From Candidatus Faecalibacterium faecipullorum (GTDB lineage: Bacteria > Bacillota > Clostridia > Oscillospirales > Ruminococcaceae): a stretch of 45,865 nt of DNA. Every line of letters begins with the position of its first letter. Within the stretch, counting starts at the first letter, position 1. Below, piece after piece: positions 1-7,987 of the stretch. Under the pieces are notes generated by a model that was given only the letters and a program-made list of their open reading frames with translations, was not told where the DNA came from and ran no database searches. The stretch lies in NCBI GenBank assembly GCA_019118985.1, contig DWXX01000044.1, positions 1 through 45,865 of the forward strand. The letters are read 5' to 3'. The translations under genes were made by a program, and so were the position numbers.

Positions 1-725
1 TCCATGCGGGAGGTGATATTGGCGTCGCCGTAGAACTGGCCGCCGTAGAAGTAGTTGATGTCGACGGCGTTGCCGGTCTCCTGGGCAGCGGCGTCAACGC
101 CCTGCACGAAGCCGTAGCCGTAGCGGATGACGGCGGGCACAGCCATGCCGCCCAGGAAGCCCAGGTGGGTGAAGCCGTCCTTGGCGATGGCGTAGCCGGC
201 CAGGTAACCGGCCTGCTCTTCCTTGAAGGTGATGCAGTAGCAGTTGCCGGGGATGGCGTCGGTGCCGATGTCAGCCTGGGTCACATCGATGGCGATGAAG
301 CGGATGTCGGGGTACTGCTCGGCAGCCCATGCCAGGGAAGCGCCGTACAGGTAGCCGACGCAGACGACAGTGTCGGCGCCGTCGTTGACAGCCTGACGGA
401 TCATGGTCTCACGGTCCTCGTCAGAAGCGTCAGCCTCGGGGATGTAGTACTGGCAGTTGTCGCCCATGTAGTTCTGGACGGCGGTCCAGCAGGCCTGGTT
501 GAAGCTCTCGTCGTCGATGGTGCCGGTGTCGCAGCACAGGGCCACGTAAGAGACGGCGGGCGCCTCGGCAGCCTCAGAAGAGGCGGCGGAGGAAGCGGTG
601 CTGGAAGCAGCGGACGAAGCAGTGCTGGAAGCGGTGCTGGAAGAGCCGCCGCAGGCAGCCAGAACAGAAACGGCAGCGGCAGCGCCTGCCACGGCCATGA
701 ACTTACGACGCGAAATCATAGACAT
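1..725 (-). CDS. BMP-family (BmpA/PnrA-like) substrate-binding lipoprotein, 3' end cut by the window
   Basis: Solute-binding lipoprotein of a BMP-type ABC importer; members of this family usually bind purine or other nucleosides outside the membrane. The N-terminus has a basic SRRKFM stretch, an Ala-rich hydrophobic segment and a lipobox LAAC with the lipid-bearing Cys at residue 25. A Ser/Ala/Thr repeat linker (about residues 26-55) follows, then the BMP fold with the pattern DxGxIDDxSFNQACW. About 241 codons are visible and the C-terminus lies outside. I chose the ATG at 725 over the one at 719 because of the AAAGGAG about 12 bases upstream. It has its own promoter (813-841). The cdd and deoD genes just upstream on the same strand support nucleosides as the ligand; this is inference. 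ATPase and permease genes would be expected beyond the left edge. Confidence 0.88.
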   Translation of the reverse strand, partial: MSMISRRKFMAVAGAAAAVSVLAACGGSSSTASSTASSAASSTASSAASSEAAEAPAVSYVALCCDTGTIDDESFNQACWTAVQNYMGDNCQYYIPEADASDEDRETMIRQAVNDGADTVVCVGYLYGASLAWAAEQYPDIRFIAIDVTQADIGTDAIPGNCYCITFKEEQAGYLAGYAIAKDGFTHLGFLGGMAVPAVIRYGYGFVQGVDAAAQETGNAVDINYFYGGQFYGDANITSRM

Positions 726-812
726 AATGGAATTCTCTCCTTTGTACAGTTGTCTGCAATCATTCGGATAAGAAGCGGAACGCGGGGCATAGCACCGCAT
801 TCTCTACACTCC

Positions 813-841
813 AGTATAGCCGCAAAATGTGTCGGGCGCAA
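813..841 (-). promoter_or_regulatory. Sigma-A-type promoter for the BMP lipoprotein gene
   Basis: Minus strand TTGCGC, 17-base spacer, TATACT. The -10 box is strong and the -35 box partial. The transcript would have a leader of about 80 bases. It separates this gene from the cdd terminator upstream. Confidence 0.6.
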
Positions 842-886
842 GTTGTTTTAATTACAAATTCTTTACAGTTTTTCCATAAAAGCAAC

Positions 887-926
887 AAAAACCGACACAG
901 GATATGCACCCTGCATCGGTTTTTTT
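887..926 (-). terminator. Rho-independent terminator after cdd (probably works both ways)
   Basis: Imperfect stem AAAACCGA..CAGG / CCCTG..TCGGTTTT around an ATATGCA loop, with T-runs on both strands. It closes the peptidase-deoD-cdd unit before the BMP gene promoter. Confidence 0.75.
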
Positions 927-930
927 GACA

Positions 931-960
931 TCCCCCTCAGACGCGCTGCGCGCGGGGGAG
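931..960. repeat. Short G+C-rich palindrome, possible dispersed repeat
   Basis: CCCCC, five unpaired bases, then CGCG-CTG-CGCG and GGGGG, directly between the cdd stop and the terminator. It looks like the small palindromes scattered between genes in gut Clostridia. I see no second copy in this window, so the repeat call is a guess. Confidence 0.3.
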
Positions 961-976
961 CCTGGGCGGAATGGCT

Positions 977-1402
977 CTATATATTTTGGGGGCCGAAAGC
1001 GAAGGGCAAAAGCTCGCCGAGGGTGCGCTCGATGTAGTCGTCCTCGGTGCGGGCCATGATGACGTTCAGCCCGTCGCCGCAGAACTCGTACAGCGCCTGG
1101 CGGCAGACCCCGCAGGGGGCGGTGACCAGCTCGTTCACCTCGCCCATCCGGGCGCCCACCACCGCGATGTCGGTGAACCGGGTGACCCCCTCGCTGACCG
1201 CCTTGAACAGAGCGGTGCGCTCGGCGCAGCTGGTGGGGGTCAGGGCCGCGTTCTCGATGTTGCAGCCGGTAAAGACCCGCCCGTCGGCGCTGCGCAGGGC
1301 GGCCCCCACCGCAAAGCAGCTGTAGGGGGCGACGGCCTGTTTGCGGGCCTCAAACGCCGCGCGGATGAGGGTCTGCTTTTCCTCACGGGTCAGTGCAGAC
1401 AT
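977..1402 (-). CDS. cdd: Cytidine deaminase
   Basis: Hydrolyses cytidine or deoxycytidine to uridine or deoxyuridine in pyrimidine salvage, in the cytoplasm. The 141 residues match the small tetrameric family (about 130-140). The zinc site shows as CAER (about residues 59-62), holding the first Cys ligand and the catalytic Glu, and PCGVCRQ (about 95-101), holding the other two Cys ligands. The ATG at 1402 is preceded by GAGGGAGG. It starts 16 bases after the deoD stop, so the two are probably cotranscribed, and it is the last gene before the terminator at 887-926. Confidence 0.96.
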   Translation of the reverse strand: MSALTREEKQTLIRAAFEARKQAVAPYSCFAVGAALRSADGRVFTGCNIENAALTPTSCAERTALFKAVSEGVTRFTDIAVVGARMGEVNELVTAPCGVCRQALYEFCGDGLNVIMARTEDDYIERTLGELLPFAFGPQNI

Positions 1403-1418
1403 AGCGCGCGCCTCCCTC

Positions 1419-2138
1419 TCAGTAGTCGGCGCCGAGGGCTACCTTCATCATGTCGGTAAAGCTCTTCTGGCGCTGCTCGGCGGTGGTGAGCTCGGGGGAG
1501 ACAAAGCTGTCCGAGATGGTCAGCAGGCAGGCCGCCTGCTTGCCCAGCACCTGCGCGTTGGCGAAGAGGGCGAAGCTCTCCATCTCGACGCACAGGCAGC
1601 CCTGCTCGTCCCGCAGCTTTTCCCAGTAGGTGGGCTTTGCGTCGGAGGGCTGGCGGTAGAACACGTCGGAGGAGTGGACGTTCCCCTCGATGAGGGGGAT
1701 GCCGAGCTTTGCGGCCGAGGCCCGCAGCTTCTCGTTCAGCGCACGGCTGGGGAAGGTGATCTGCCCTTCAAAGCCGCTCTGGGTGCGGGCGTAGCTGGAC
1801 TCGCTCACCGCGCCCGAAGCCAGCACCACGTCGAAGAGTTTGGCCTTGTCGGTGTAGCTGCCGGCCGAGCCGATGCGGACGATGTTCTCGACGCCGTAGA
1901 ACTTGTACAGCTCGTAGGAGTAGATGCCGATGGAGGGCATCCCCATCCCGCTGCCCATCACGCTGATGGGCCGGCCCTCGTAGCTGCCGGTGAAGCCCAG
2001 CATCCCGCGGACGGCCGTCACCTGGCGGACATCCTGCAGGAAGGTCTCGGCGATGAACTGGGCCCGCAGCGGGTCGCCCGGCATCAGGACAGTCTTGGCG
2101 AAGTCGCCCATTTCGGCGGCAATGTGGGGGGTGGACAT
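1419..2138 (-). CDS. deoD: Purine-nucleoside phosphorylase, DeoD type
   Basis: Phosphorolysis of purine nucleosides to free base and (deoxy)ribose-1-phosphate. The 239 residues fit the hexameric DeoD class. The N-terminal MSTPHIAA..GDFA..VLMPGDPLRAQFIAE is the DeoD signature with the phosphate-binding Gly and Arg; EMESFALF (about residue 180) is the base/ribose-binding segment and TISDSF follows with the catalytic Asp region. AAGGAGG precedes the ATG. It sits between the M23 peptidase gene (28-base gap) and cdd (16-base gap), apparently one transcription unit. With the BMP lipoprotein this makes a nucleoside salvage neighbourhood. Confidence 0.96.
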   Translation of the reverse strand: MSTPHIAAEMGDFAKTVLMPGDPLRAQFIAETFLQDVRQVTAVRGMLGFTGSYEGRPISVMGSGMGMPSIGIYSYELYKFYGVENIVRIGSAGSYTDKAKLFDVVLASGAVSESSYARTQSGFEGQITFPSRALNEKLRASAAKLGIPLIEGNVHSSDVFYRQPSDAKPTYWEKLRDEQGCLCVEMESFALFANAQVLGKQAACLLTISDSFVSPELTTAEQRQKSFTDMMKVALGADY

Positions 2139-2166
2139 AGGGAAAACCTCCTTTTGTTTGTTGTTT

Positions 2167-4029
2167 TTACTTGTTGAAATAATTCTGCGGCGGCAGGTAG
2201 CGGCCGTTCAGCCGGATCTCAAAGTGGCAGTGGTTGCCGGTGGAGCGGCCGGTCGAGCCGACGTAGCCGATCAGCTGGCCCTGGCTGACAGCCTGTCCGG
2301 CGCTGACGGTCAGGGACAGGCAGTGGCTGTACAGGGTGCTGTAGCCGTTGCCGTGGTCGATGATGAGGGAATTGCCGTAGCCGGTGCCGGCGCCGCCCCG
2401 CTCGTAGCCCGCCTTGGTGACCACGCCGCTGGAGGACGCATAGATGGGGGTGCCGGCCGGCGCGCAGATGTCGACCCCCTTGTGGCTGCTGGAATACCAG
2501 CGCGAGCAGTAGGTGTAGTTGGGCACCGGCCAGATGAAGGTGCCGTTGCCCACCTGCGCGACGCTGCCGCTGGGCAGCTTGGTGCCCACCACGATCTCCC
2601 GCTGGACCGGTTCCTTGGTGACCTGGCTGCTGATGATGGTCTGCTGCAGCAGGTTGCCGTCAGTGTCGTAGAGGTTCTGGGCGGTGATGGTGCGCACGCC
2701 GTTCTCGCCCTCCTGGACGGTGCGGGTGGTGCCGAAGCTGTACTCGCTGGACTGGGTCTGCTTGGTGGTGAAGGGGATGTCCTCGTTCCAGGTGACGGTG
2801 CGGGTGATCTGCACCTCCAGCATGGCCTCCTCCCGGGTGACGATCAGCTCGTCGCCGGGGAAGATGGCGGTGTCGGTGTCGATGCCGTTCAAAGCGCACA
2901 GCTCGGCGGTGGTCAGGTTATTCTTGGTGGCGATCAGGCTGATGCTGTCGCCGGCGACGACGGTGTACACCCGCTCGGCCTGCCGCACCCCCGACAGCAG
3001 CCCCACCACGTCGGCGTAGGACATGAAGCTGTCGGTGAAGTACAGGCCCTGCTCCACCGTCACCTCGCGGTTGAAGCTGACCGAGACGTTGGGGTCGTCG
3101 GGGTCCTCGTAGGGCTCCAGCAGCCCGCTGAGGTAGAGCTGCAGCTGGTCCCCCTCGGCGCAGACGGCGGTCAGCTCGCCGTCCAGGTAGAGGGCGGTGC
3201 CGCTGCTGATCTCGTCGCTGACGGCGGACAGGATGGCGTCGGCCATCTGCCCCTCGTCCATCACGTCGCTGGAGATGGCCAGCCGGTAGGTGGGCTCGAT
3301 GGTCAGCTCGGCGTCGGCGTCGGCGCCGGTGTAGTTGACGCGCTGCAGCACATCCTCCCGCGCGGCGTCAAAGACGGTCTCGTTGGGCACGTTGCCCACC
3401 AACGTGCCGTTGACCTCCACGGCCAGGGTATAGGGGCGGCCCACCATCACCTGCACCACCGTCAAAAGGACGGCCAGCGCCCCGACGGGCAGGATGTAGG
3501 CCACCATCTTGGGCAGCAGCCCGCCGTAGCGCACCGCGCCCCGGCCCAGGTACCGCAGGTCGGCGGCGATGCCGGCCCAGAAGCCGCGGGCGCGCCGCAC
3601 ATCGTTGCCGTAGACCCAGATGTTGCGCACGCCGCGGAAAAATACGTACACCGGCACGAACAGCTCCCGCAGGACCACCCGCACTTCGGGGAAGGCGGTG
3701 CCCGCCAGACGGCGGCCGCCCTGCAGCAGGGCGTGCGCCAGCCAGAGGGCGGCGGCACGGGCGGTGCGCCAGGCCCGGATGAGGGCGTACTCGCCGGCAA
3801 AGCCGAGGGCGTACAGCCAGTCCCCCAGCCGGGCGGCCAGGGGCAGGGCGCAGACCAGGGCCCACAGGGCGTCCATCCGCCCGGCCAGGCGGGTGCGCAG
3901 GCGGTGGCTGCGGATCACCCGGCGGCACTCGGCCCGGGTGATGGCGGCCCGCAGCCGGTCTTGTATGGTCAGGGGAGGCGGGGCGGCCTGTACGCCGCCG
4001 GGCTGCTCCTTGATCTTTTCGTCAATCAA
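2167..4029 (-). CDS. Membrane-anchored LysM-G5-M23 cell-wall peptidase
   Basis: Probable peptidoglycan endopeptidase. From the TTG at 4029 it has 620 residues: a basic cytoplasmic N-terminal region, a membrane segment near residues 178-197, a long extracellular part, a LysM domain near 352-395 (VYTVVAGDSISLIA..), a G5-like domain near 402-460 and a C-terminal M23 domain with HKGVD (about 516) and HCHFE, the zinc ligands of the LytM type. The start is decided by the promoter: a TTG at 4074 overlaps the TATAAT box, so it cannot be in the message, whereas the TTG at 4029 follows AAGGAG by 10 bases. It is the first gene of a unit with deoD and cdd, an odd partnership. LysM suggests binding to glycan; the cleaved bond is not known. 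Confidence 0.9.
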   Translation of the reverse strand: MIDEKIKEQPGGVQAAPPPLTIQDRLRAAITRAECRRVIRSHRLRTRLAGRMDALWALVCALPLAARLGDWLYALGFAGEYALIRAWRTARAAALWLAHALLQGGRRLAGTAFPEVRVVLRELFVPVYVFFRGVRNIWVYGNDVRRARGFWAGIAADLRYLGRGAVRYGGLLPKMVAYILPVGALAVLLTVVQVMVGRPYTLAVEVNGTLVGNVPNETVFDAAREDVLQRVNYTGADADAELTIEPTYRLAISSDVMDEGQMADAILSAVSDEISSGTALYLDGELTAVCAEGDQLQLYLSGLLEPYEDPDDPNVSVSFNREVTVEQGLYFTDSFMSYADVVGLLSGVRQAERVYTVVAGDSISLIATKNNLTTAELCALNGIDTDTAIFPGDELIVTREEAMLEVQITRTVTWNEDIPFTTKQTQSSEYSFGTTRTVQEGENGVRTITAQNLYDTDGNLLQQTIISSQVTKEPVQREIVVGTKLPSGSVAQVGNGTFIWPVPNYTYCSRWYSSSHKGVDICAPAGTPIYASSSGVVTKAGYERGGAGTGYGNSLIIDHGNGYSTLYSHCLSLTVSAGQAVSQGQLIGYVGSTGRSTGNHCHFEIRLNGRYLPPQNYFNK

Positions 4030-4073
4030 AAGAGTGGTTCTCCTTCCAGTGGATTCGAAACATTCTACCCTCA

Positions 4074-4101
4074 ATTATACACCGCCGGGGCGGTGTGGCA
4101 A
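4074..4101 (-). promoter_or_regulatory. Sigma-A promoter for the M23 peptidase-deoD-cdd unit
   Basis: Minus strand TTGCCA, 16-base spacer, perfect TATAAT. The spacer contains the palindrome CACCGCCCCGGCGGTG. The predicted start point near 4067 excludes upstream start codons for the peptidase. Confidence 0.75.
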
Positions 4102-4140
4102 GGTTTTGGGCAGGATTTGGGGTCAGCTTTCACCGACTTT

Positions 4141-5055
4141 TCACGAAAAGAGGGCGGCCATGTCGGCCGGCAGCGGGCTTTCGACGGTGACCGGTTCCAG
4201 CCGCAGCGGCGTCTCGAACCAGAAGCCGTCGGCCGTCTGCCGCCCCGCCGGCACCCAGAACCGCTGCCGGGCGCAGTGCAGCGCCTGCCGGCCGATCCGC
4301 CCGCGGTGGCCGCCGTAGAGCTCGTCCCCGGCCAGGGGGCAGCCGATGGAGGCAAAGTGGACCCGGATCTGATGGGTCCGCCCGGTGACCGGGACGCAGG
4401 CGGCCAGGCTGAGGCCGTTCTGTACCTTTAGAATGGTGTACTCGGTGCGGCTGGGTTTGCCGTCCGGGGCGACGCACCGCCCGATGATGCTGTCCCCCCG
4501 CCGCCCGATGGGCGCGTCGACCACCCCCGGGCCGAGGGGCAGCTCCCCCTCGACGGCGGCGTAGTAGAGCTTTTCGACATGGCGGGCCAGCAGGGGAGCG
4601 GCGTAGGCGTTCTGCGCCGTCAGCACAAGGCCGCTGGTGTCCTTGTCGATGCGGTTGACCGGGCGGAAGACCGGGCTGCGCCCTTCGGCCAGACGCATGG
4701 CGGCGTAGCCGTTGGCCAGGGTGCCGCCGGGGTAGTTGAGGGTGGGGTGGACGGCGAGGCCGGCGGGCTTGTCCACCGCAAGGGCGAAAAAGTCCTGGTA
4801 GGCCGCCCGCACCGGGATGCCGGGGTCGGGCGCACAGCCGGCGCCGGGCTCGTCTGCGGGCAGCTCGAAGGAGACCACCTGCCCCGGCCAGACCCGCCGG
4901 TCGGCAAAGATGGGCGCGCCGTCGGCGTAAAAGCCCCCGCCGCGGAACTTGACCGCCCGCACAAGGTCGGTAGACAGCCCGCAGGCCCGCAGAAAGCTGC
5001 GCAGCACCACGCCGCCGGGCCCGGCTTCGGCCGGCACCGGGAAATACAGGCGCAT
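4141..5055 (-). CDS. RluA-family pseudouridine synthase
   Basis: Converts specific uridines in rRNA or tRNA to pseudouridine. 304 residues, the normal length. An S4-like RNA-binding region lies near residues 15-70 and the catalytic RluA core has NRIDKDTSGLVL near 133, containing the catalytic Asp; VTGRTHQIRVH follows, the second family signature. I chose ATG 5055 after GGGGGCGGGG over a GTG 21 bases upstream. It diverges from rnpB and is expressed from a promoter facing away from it. Which RNA position it modifies (RluC, RluD or other) cannot be told from the sequence. Confidence 0.93.
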   Translation of the reverse strand: MRLYFPVPAEAGPGGVVLRSFLRACGLSTDLVRAVKFRGGGFYADGAPIFADRRVWPGQVVSFELPADEPGAGCAPDPGIPVRAAYQDFFALAVDKPAGLAVHPTLNYPGGTLANGYAAMRLAEGRSPVFRPVNRIDKDTSGLVLTAQNAYAAPLLARHVEKLYYAAVEGELPLGPGVVDAPIGRRGDSIIGRCVAPDGKPSRTEYTILKVQNGLSLAACVPVTGRTHQIRVHFASIGCPLAGDELYGGHRGRIGRQALHCARQRFWVPAGRQTADGFWFETPLRLEPVTVESPLPADMAALFS

Positions 5056-5091
5056 TTGCCCCGCCCCCTTTCGCACAAAAATAACAGCACC

Positions 5092-5120
5092 AGTATATCA
5101 GAAAAGCCGGCTGCTTGCAA
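5092..5120 (-). promoter_or_regulatory. Promoter for the RluA-type gene, sharing its -35 box with rnpB
   Basis: Minus strand TTGCAA (5115-5120), 17-base spacer, TATACT (5092-5097). TTGCAA is its own reverse complement and is also the -35 box of the rnpB promoter on the plus strand. Confidence 0.65.
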
Positions 5121-5143
5121 ATCGCCGCCGTTTATGGTATCAT
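5115..5143 (+). promoter_or_regulatory. rnpB promoter
   Basis: Plus strand TTGCAA, 17-base spacer, TATCAT. The predicted start falls 6-7 bases later at about 5149, exactly where the P1 helix of RNase P RNA begins. Confidence 0.75.
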
Positions 5144-5148
5144 ACAGC

Positions 5149-5499
5149 GTGGAAAACGAGTGGAACATACGGCGGCGGGGCGGCTTTGACCGCTCTGAGG
5201 AAAGTCCGGGCTTCACAGAGCACGGTAACTGCTAACGGCAGCCGGGGGTGACCCCAGGGAAAGTGCAACAGAAAGGAAACCGCCGCGCCCCGCGCGGTAA
5301 GGATGAAAGGGCGAGGTAAGAGCTCACCAGCGGATGGGTGACCATCCGGCTTTGTAAACCCTACCGGAAGCAACGCCTGCATGGGACATACAACGCTGCT
5401 CGCGCGTCCCGATGGCGGCACGAGCCCGTCAGCAATGGCGGGCCTAGACAGATCGTCGTTTAATACAGAACCCGGCTTACGGTCTATCTCGTTTTCCGC
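5149..5499 (+). ncRNA. rnpB: RNase P RNA, class A
   Basis: Catalytic RNA of RNase P, which removes 5' leaders from pre-tRNA. The conserved block GAGGAAAGTCCGGGC lies at 5209-5223, the CR-IV/V core ACAGAAAGGAAACCGCC follows at about 5268, and ACAGAACCCGGCTTACGG near the 3' end pairs with the 5' core (P4 region). The ends are set by P1: the 5' strand GTGGAAAACGAG (5149-5160) pairs with CTCGTTTTCCGC (5488-5499). About 351 nt, usual for bacterial type A. It has its own promoter and terminator. Confidence 0.95.
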
Positions 5500-5513
5500 T
5501 TTGAAGAGTGATG

Positions 5514-5545
5514 GGGGCCCGCTGCGTGTGGCGGGCCCTCTTTTT
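5514..5545 (+). terminator. rnpB terminator
   Basis: GGGCCCGC, seven-base loop, GCGGGCCC followed by TCTTTTT. A perfect G+C-rich stem with a T-run 15 bases after the end of P1. Confidence 0.9.
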
Positions 5546-5568
5546 CTGCGCTTTTCACAAATTGTTTC

Positions 5569-5597
5569 TTTTCGTTTTGGGCAGAATGTGCTATACT
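5569..5597 (+). promoter_or_regulatory. Probable nadE promoter
   Basis: TTTTCG, 17-base spacer, TATACT. The -10 box is good and the -35 box weak. A small GCTCG-AA-CGAGC palindrome lies in the leader (5611-5622), flanked by two GTTGTAA copies, of unknown meaning. Confidence 0.5.
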
Positions 5598-5660
5598 AAG
5601 ACAGTTGTAAGCTCGAACGAGCGTGAAAAGCTGTTGTAAACTGGACAGGATGTGGCTTGT

Positions 5661-7586
5661 ATGAAGGATGGCTTTCTGAAAGCGGCCGCCCTCTCGCCCG
5701 CGCTGCGGGTGGCGGACTGCGCCTATAACGCCGGGCAGATCGTCTCGGCCATGAACGACTGCGCCGCCCGCGGGGTCAAGCTGGCGGTCTTCCCCGAGCT
5801 GGCACTGACCGGCTATACCTGCGGGGACCTGTTTTTCCAGCAGGCGCTGCAGCAGGGGGCGGCGGACGCCCTTGCGCAGGTGCTGTCGGCCAGCGCGCAG
5901 CTCGACCTGATCGCCCTGGTGGGGCTGCCTTTGCTGGTGGAGGGCAAGCTGTACAACTGCGCCGCCGCCGTCAGCCGCGGGCGGCTGCTGGGCGTCGTGC
6001 CCAAAGCCTGCCTGCCCAACTACGGCGAATTTTACGAAAAGCGCCACTTCGCCCCCGGGCCGAAACGCCCGCGGACCATCACCGTCTGCGGGCAGGAGGC
6101 GCCTTTCGGCACCGCGCTGCTCTTCGCCTGCCGGCAGATGCCGGCGTTTGTGCTGGGGGCCGAGCTGTGCGAGGACCTGTGGAGCCCGCTGCCCCCCTCC
6201 ACCTTCCACGCGCTGGCGGGGGCGACGGTCATCGCCAACCTCTCGGCCAGCGACGAGACGGTGGGCAAGGCCGAGTACCGCCGCGCCCTGGTGGAGAACC
6301 AGTCAGCCCGGCTGCTGTGCTGCTACCTCTACGCCTCGGCCGGCCGGGGCGAGAGCACCCAGGATATGGTCTTTGCGGGGCACGACCTGATCGCCGAGAA
6401 CGGCGCCCTGCTGGCCGCCACCCGCCCCTTTGAGGGCGGCTGTGCCGAGAGCGAGCTGGACTGTGCCCGGATGCTGGCCGAGCGGGCCCGCAACACCAGC
6501 TTCCTGCCGGCGGGGGAGGAGGAATACCAGCGGGTGTGGTTTGACCTGGAGGTCACCGAGACGGCCCTGACCCGCCGGGTGGACCCCGCCCCCTTCGTCC
6601 TCGGCGACCCCCGCCGCCGGGCCGAGCGGTGCGAGCTGATCCTGAAGATGCAGGCCGACGGCCTGGCCAAGCGGATCGACCACACCCATGCAAAGACCGC
6701 CGTCATCGGCATCTCGGGCGGGCTGGACAGCTGTCTGGCCCTGCTGGTGACCGCCCGCGCCATGCGGCAGCTGGGCCGCCCCGCCTCCGACGTGCTGGCG
6801 GTAACCATGCCCTGCTTCGGCACCACCCGCCGCACCCGCAGCAACGCCGAGCTGCTCTGCCAGCAGCTGGGGGTCGCCTTCCGGGAGGTGAACATCACCG
6901 GCACCGTCCGCAGCCACTTTGCCGACATCGGCCACGACGGCGTCACCCCCGACGTCACCTTTGAGAACAGCCAGGCCCGGGTGCGCACCCTCGAGCTGAT
7001 GGACATCGCCAACCTCACCGGCGGCTTTGTGGTGGGCACCGGCGACCTGTCCGAGCTGGCCCTCGGGTGGGCCACCTACAACGGCGACCACATGAGCATG
7101 TACGGGGTCAACGCCGGGGTGCCCAAGACCCTGGTCCGCCATCTTGTGCGGTACGAGGCCGACACCGCCCCCGACGAGGCGCTGCGCCGGGTGCTGCTGG
7201 ACATTCTGGACACCCCCGTCTCCCCCGAGCTGCTGCCCGCCCAAAACGGCGAGATCGCCCAGCGCACCGAGGAGCTGGTCGGCCCCTATGAGCTGCACGA
7301 CTTCTATCTGTACTATGTGCTGCGGTTCGGCTTTGGGCCGCGCAAGATCTTCCGGCTGGCCAAAGCGGCCTTCGCCGGCCGGCCCGAGTACTCCGACGCG
7401 GTGCTCTACAAGTGGCTGCGCAGCTTCTACCGGCGGTTCTTCGCCCAGCAGTTCAAGCGCAGTTGCCTGCCCGACGGGCCCAAAGTGGGCAGCGTCACCC
7501 TCTCCCCCCGGGGGGACTGGCGGATGCCCAGCGACGCGTCGGCGGCGGTCTGGCTGGCCGAGCTGGACGCCCTGGGCATCGAGTGA
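5661..7586 (+). CDS. nadE: NAD+ synthase, glutamine-hydrolysing
   Basis: Makes NAD+ from deamido-NAD+ with ATP, taking ammonia from glutamine. 641 residues, two domains. The N-terminal nitrilase-type glutaminase (about 1-270) shows the triad region ELALTGYTCGDLFF (Glu near 45), VPKACLPNYGEFYEKR (Lys) and ELCEDLW (nucleophile Cys near 169). The C-terminal synthase has the ATP loop GISGGLDS near residue 350 and NLTGGFVVGTGDLSELALGW. The family starts MKDGF, so ATG 5661 is preferred over GTG 5652. The next gene starts 9 bases after the stop. Confidence 0.96.
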   Translation: MKDGFLKAAALSPALRVADCAYNAGQIVSAMNDCAARGVKLAVFPELALTGYTCGDLFFQQALQQGAADALAQVLSASAQLDLIALVGLPLLVEGKLYNCAAAVSRGRLLGVVPKACLPNYGEFYEKRHFAPGPKRPRTITVCGQEAPFGTALLFACRQMPAFVLGAELCEDLWSPLPPSTFHALAGATVIANLSASDETVGKAEYRRALVENQSARLLCCYLYASAGRGESTQDMVFAGHDLIAENGALLAATRPFEGGCAESELDCARMLAERARNTSFLPAGEEEYQRVWFDLEVTETALTRRVDPAPFVLGDPRRRAERCELILKMQADGLAKRIDHTHAKTAVIGISGGLDSCLALLVTARAMRQLGRPASDVLAVTMPCFGTTRRTRSNAELLCQQLGVAFREVNITGTVRSHFADIGHDGVTPDVTFENSQARVRTLELMDIANLTGGFVVGTGDLSELALGWATYNGDHMSMYGVNAGVPKTLVRHLVRYEADTAPDEALRRVLLDILDTPVSPELLPAQNGEIAQRTEELVGPYELHDFYLYYVLRFGFGPRKIFRLAKAAFAGRPEYSDAVLYKWLRSFYRRFFAQQFKRSCLPDGPKVGSVTLSPRGDWRMPSDASAAVWLAELDALGIE

Positions 7587-7595
7587 GGGCGGCCC

Positions 7596-7955
7596 ATGCA
7601 GCGTAAAAAGATACTTGCCAACGCCCTGTTTGCGGCGGTGATCCTGCTGGCTGCCGCGGCGCTCTTCCTTCTGCGGGGGGCCGGGCGGGCGGCGGACGCC
7701 CCCCTGCAGGCCCGGCTTGTCTACGGCGACGGCGCCGACCGGGTATTGGACCTGCCCCTCGATGAGGACAAGGTCTACGATGTGGACACCGGCTACCTCA
7801 CCGTCCACATCGAGGTGCGGGACGGGGCGGCCCGCTTTGTCGACTCGCCCTGCCCCGACCACATCTGCGAGGGCTACGGCTGGCTGACCCTGGAGGACCA
7901 GACCGCCACCTGCCTGCCCGCCCGCGCGGTGCTGACCATCGTGCCGGCTGCCTGA
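7596..7955 (+). CDS. NusG domain II-like membrane-anchored protein
   Basis: 119 residues: a short basic start, one membrane segment (about residues 6-27), then a small extracellular beta domain with the pattern SPCPDHICE..GW, typical of the NusG_II (KOW-less insert) family common in Firmicutes. Its function is not established; it is not a NusG transcription factor. It follows nadE by 9 bases and lies 32 bases ahead of the LCP gene, so it is probably cotranscribed with both. Confidence 0.85.
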   Translation: MQRKKILANALFAAVILLAAAALFLLRGAGRAADAPLQARLVYGDGADRVLDLPLDEDKVYDVDTGYLTVHIEVRDGAARFVDSPCPDHICEGYGWLTLEDQTATCLPARAVLTIVPAA

Positions 7956-7987
7956 CCGGGCGGCCGCATTGCAAAGGAGCATATCCC

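Noticed and set aside
1990-4431. Long open frame (813 codons) on the plus strand across the peptidase gene
   Set aside because: It is opposite a clear multi-domain peptidase, has low-complexity Gly/Ala/Asp/His composition and no motifs: an artefact of high G+C.
5149-5499. Small protein frames within the rnpB region on both strands
   Set aside because: They lie in a highly conserved structural RNA.
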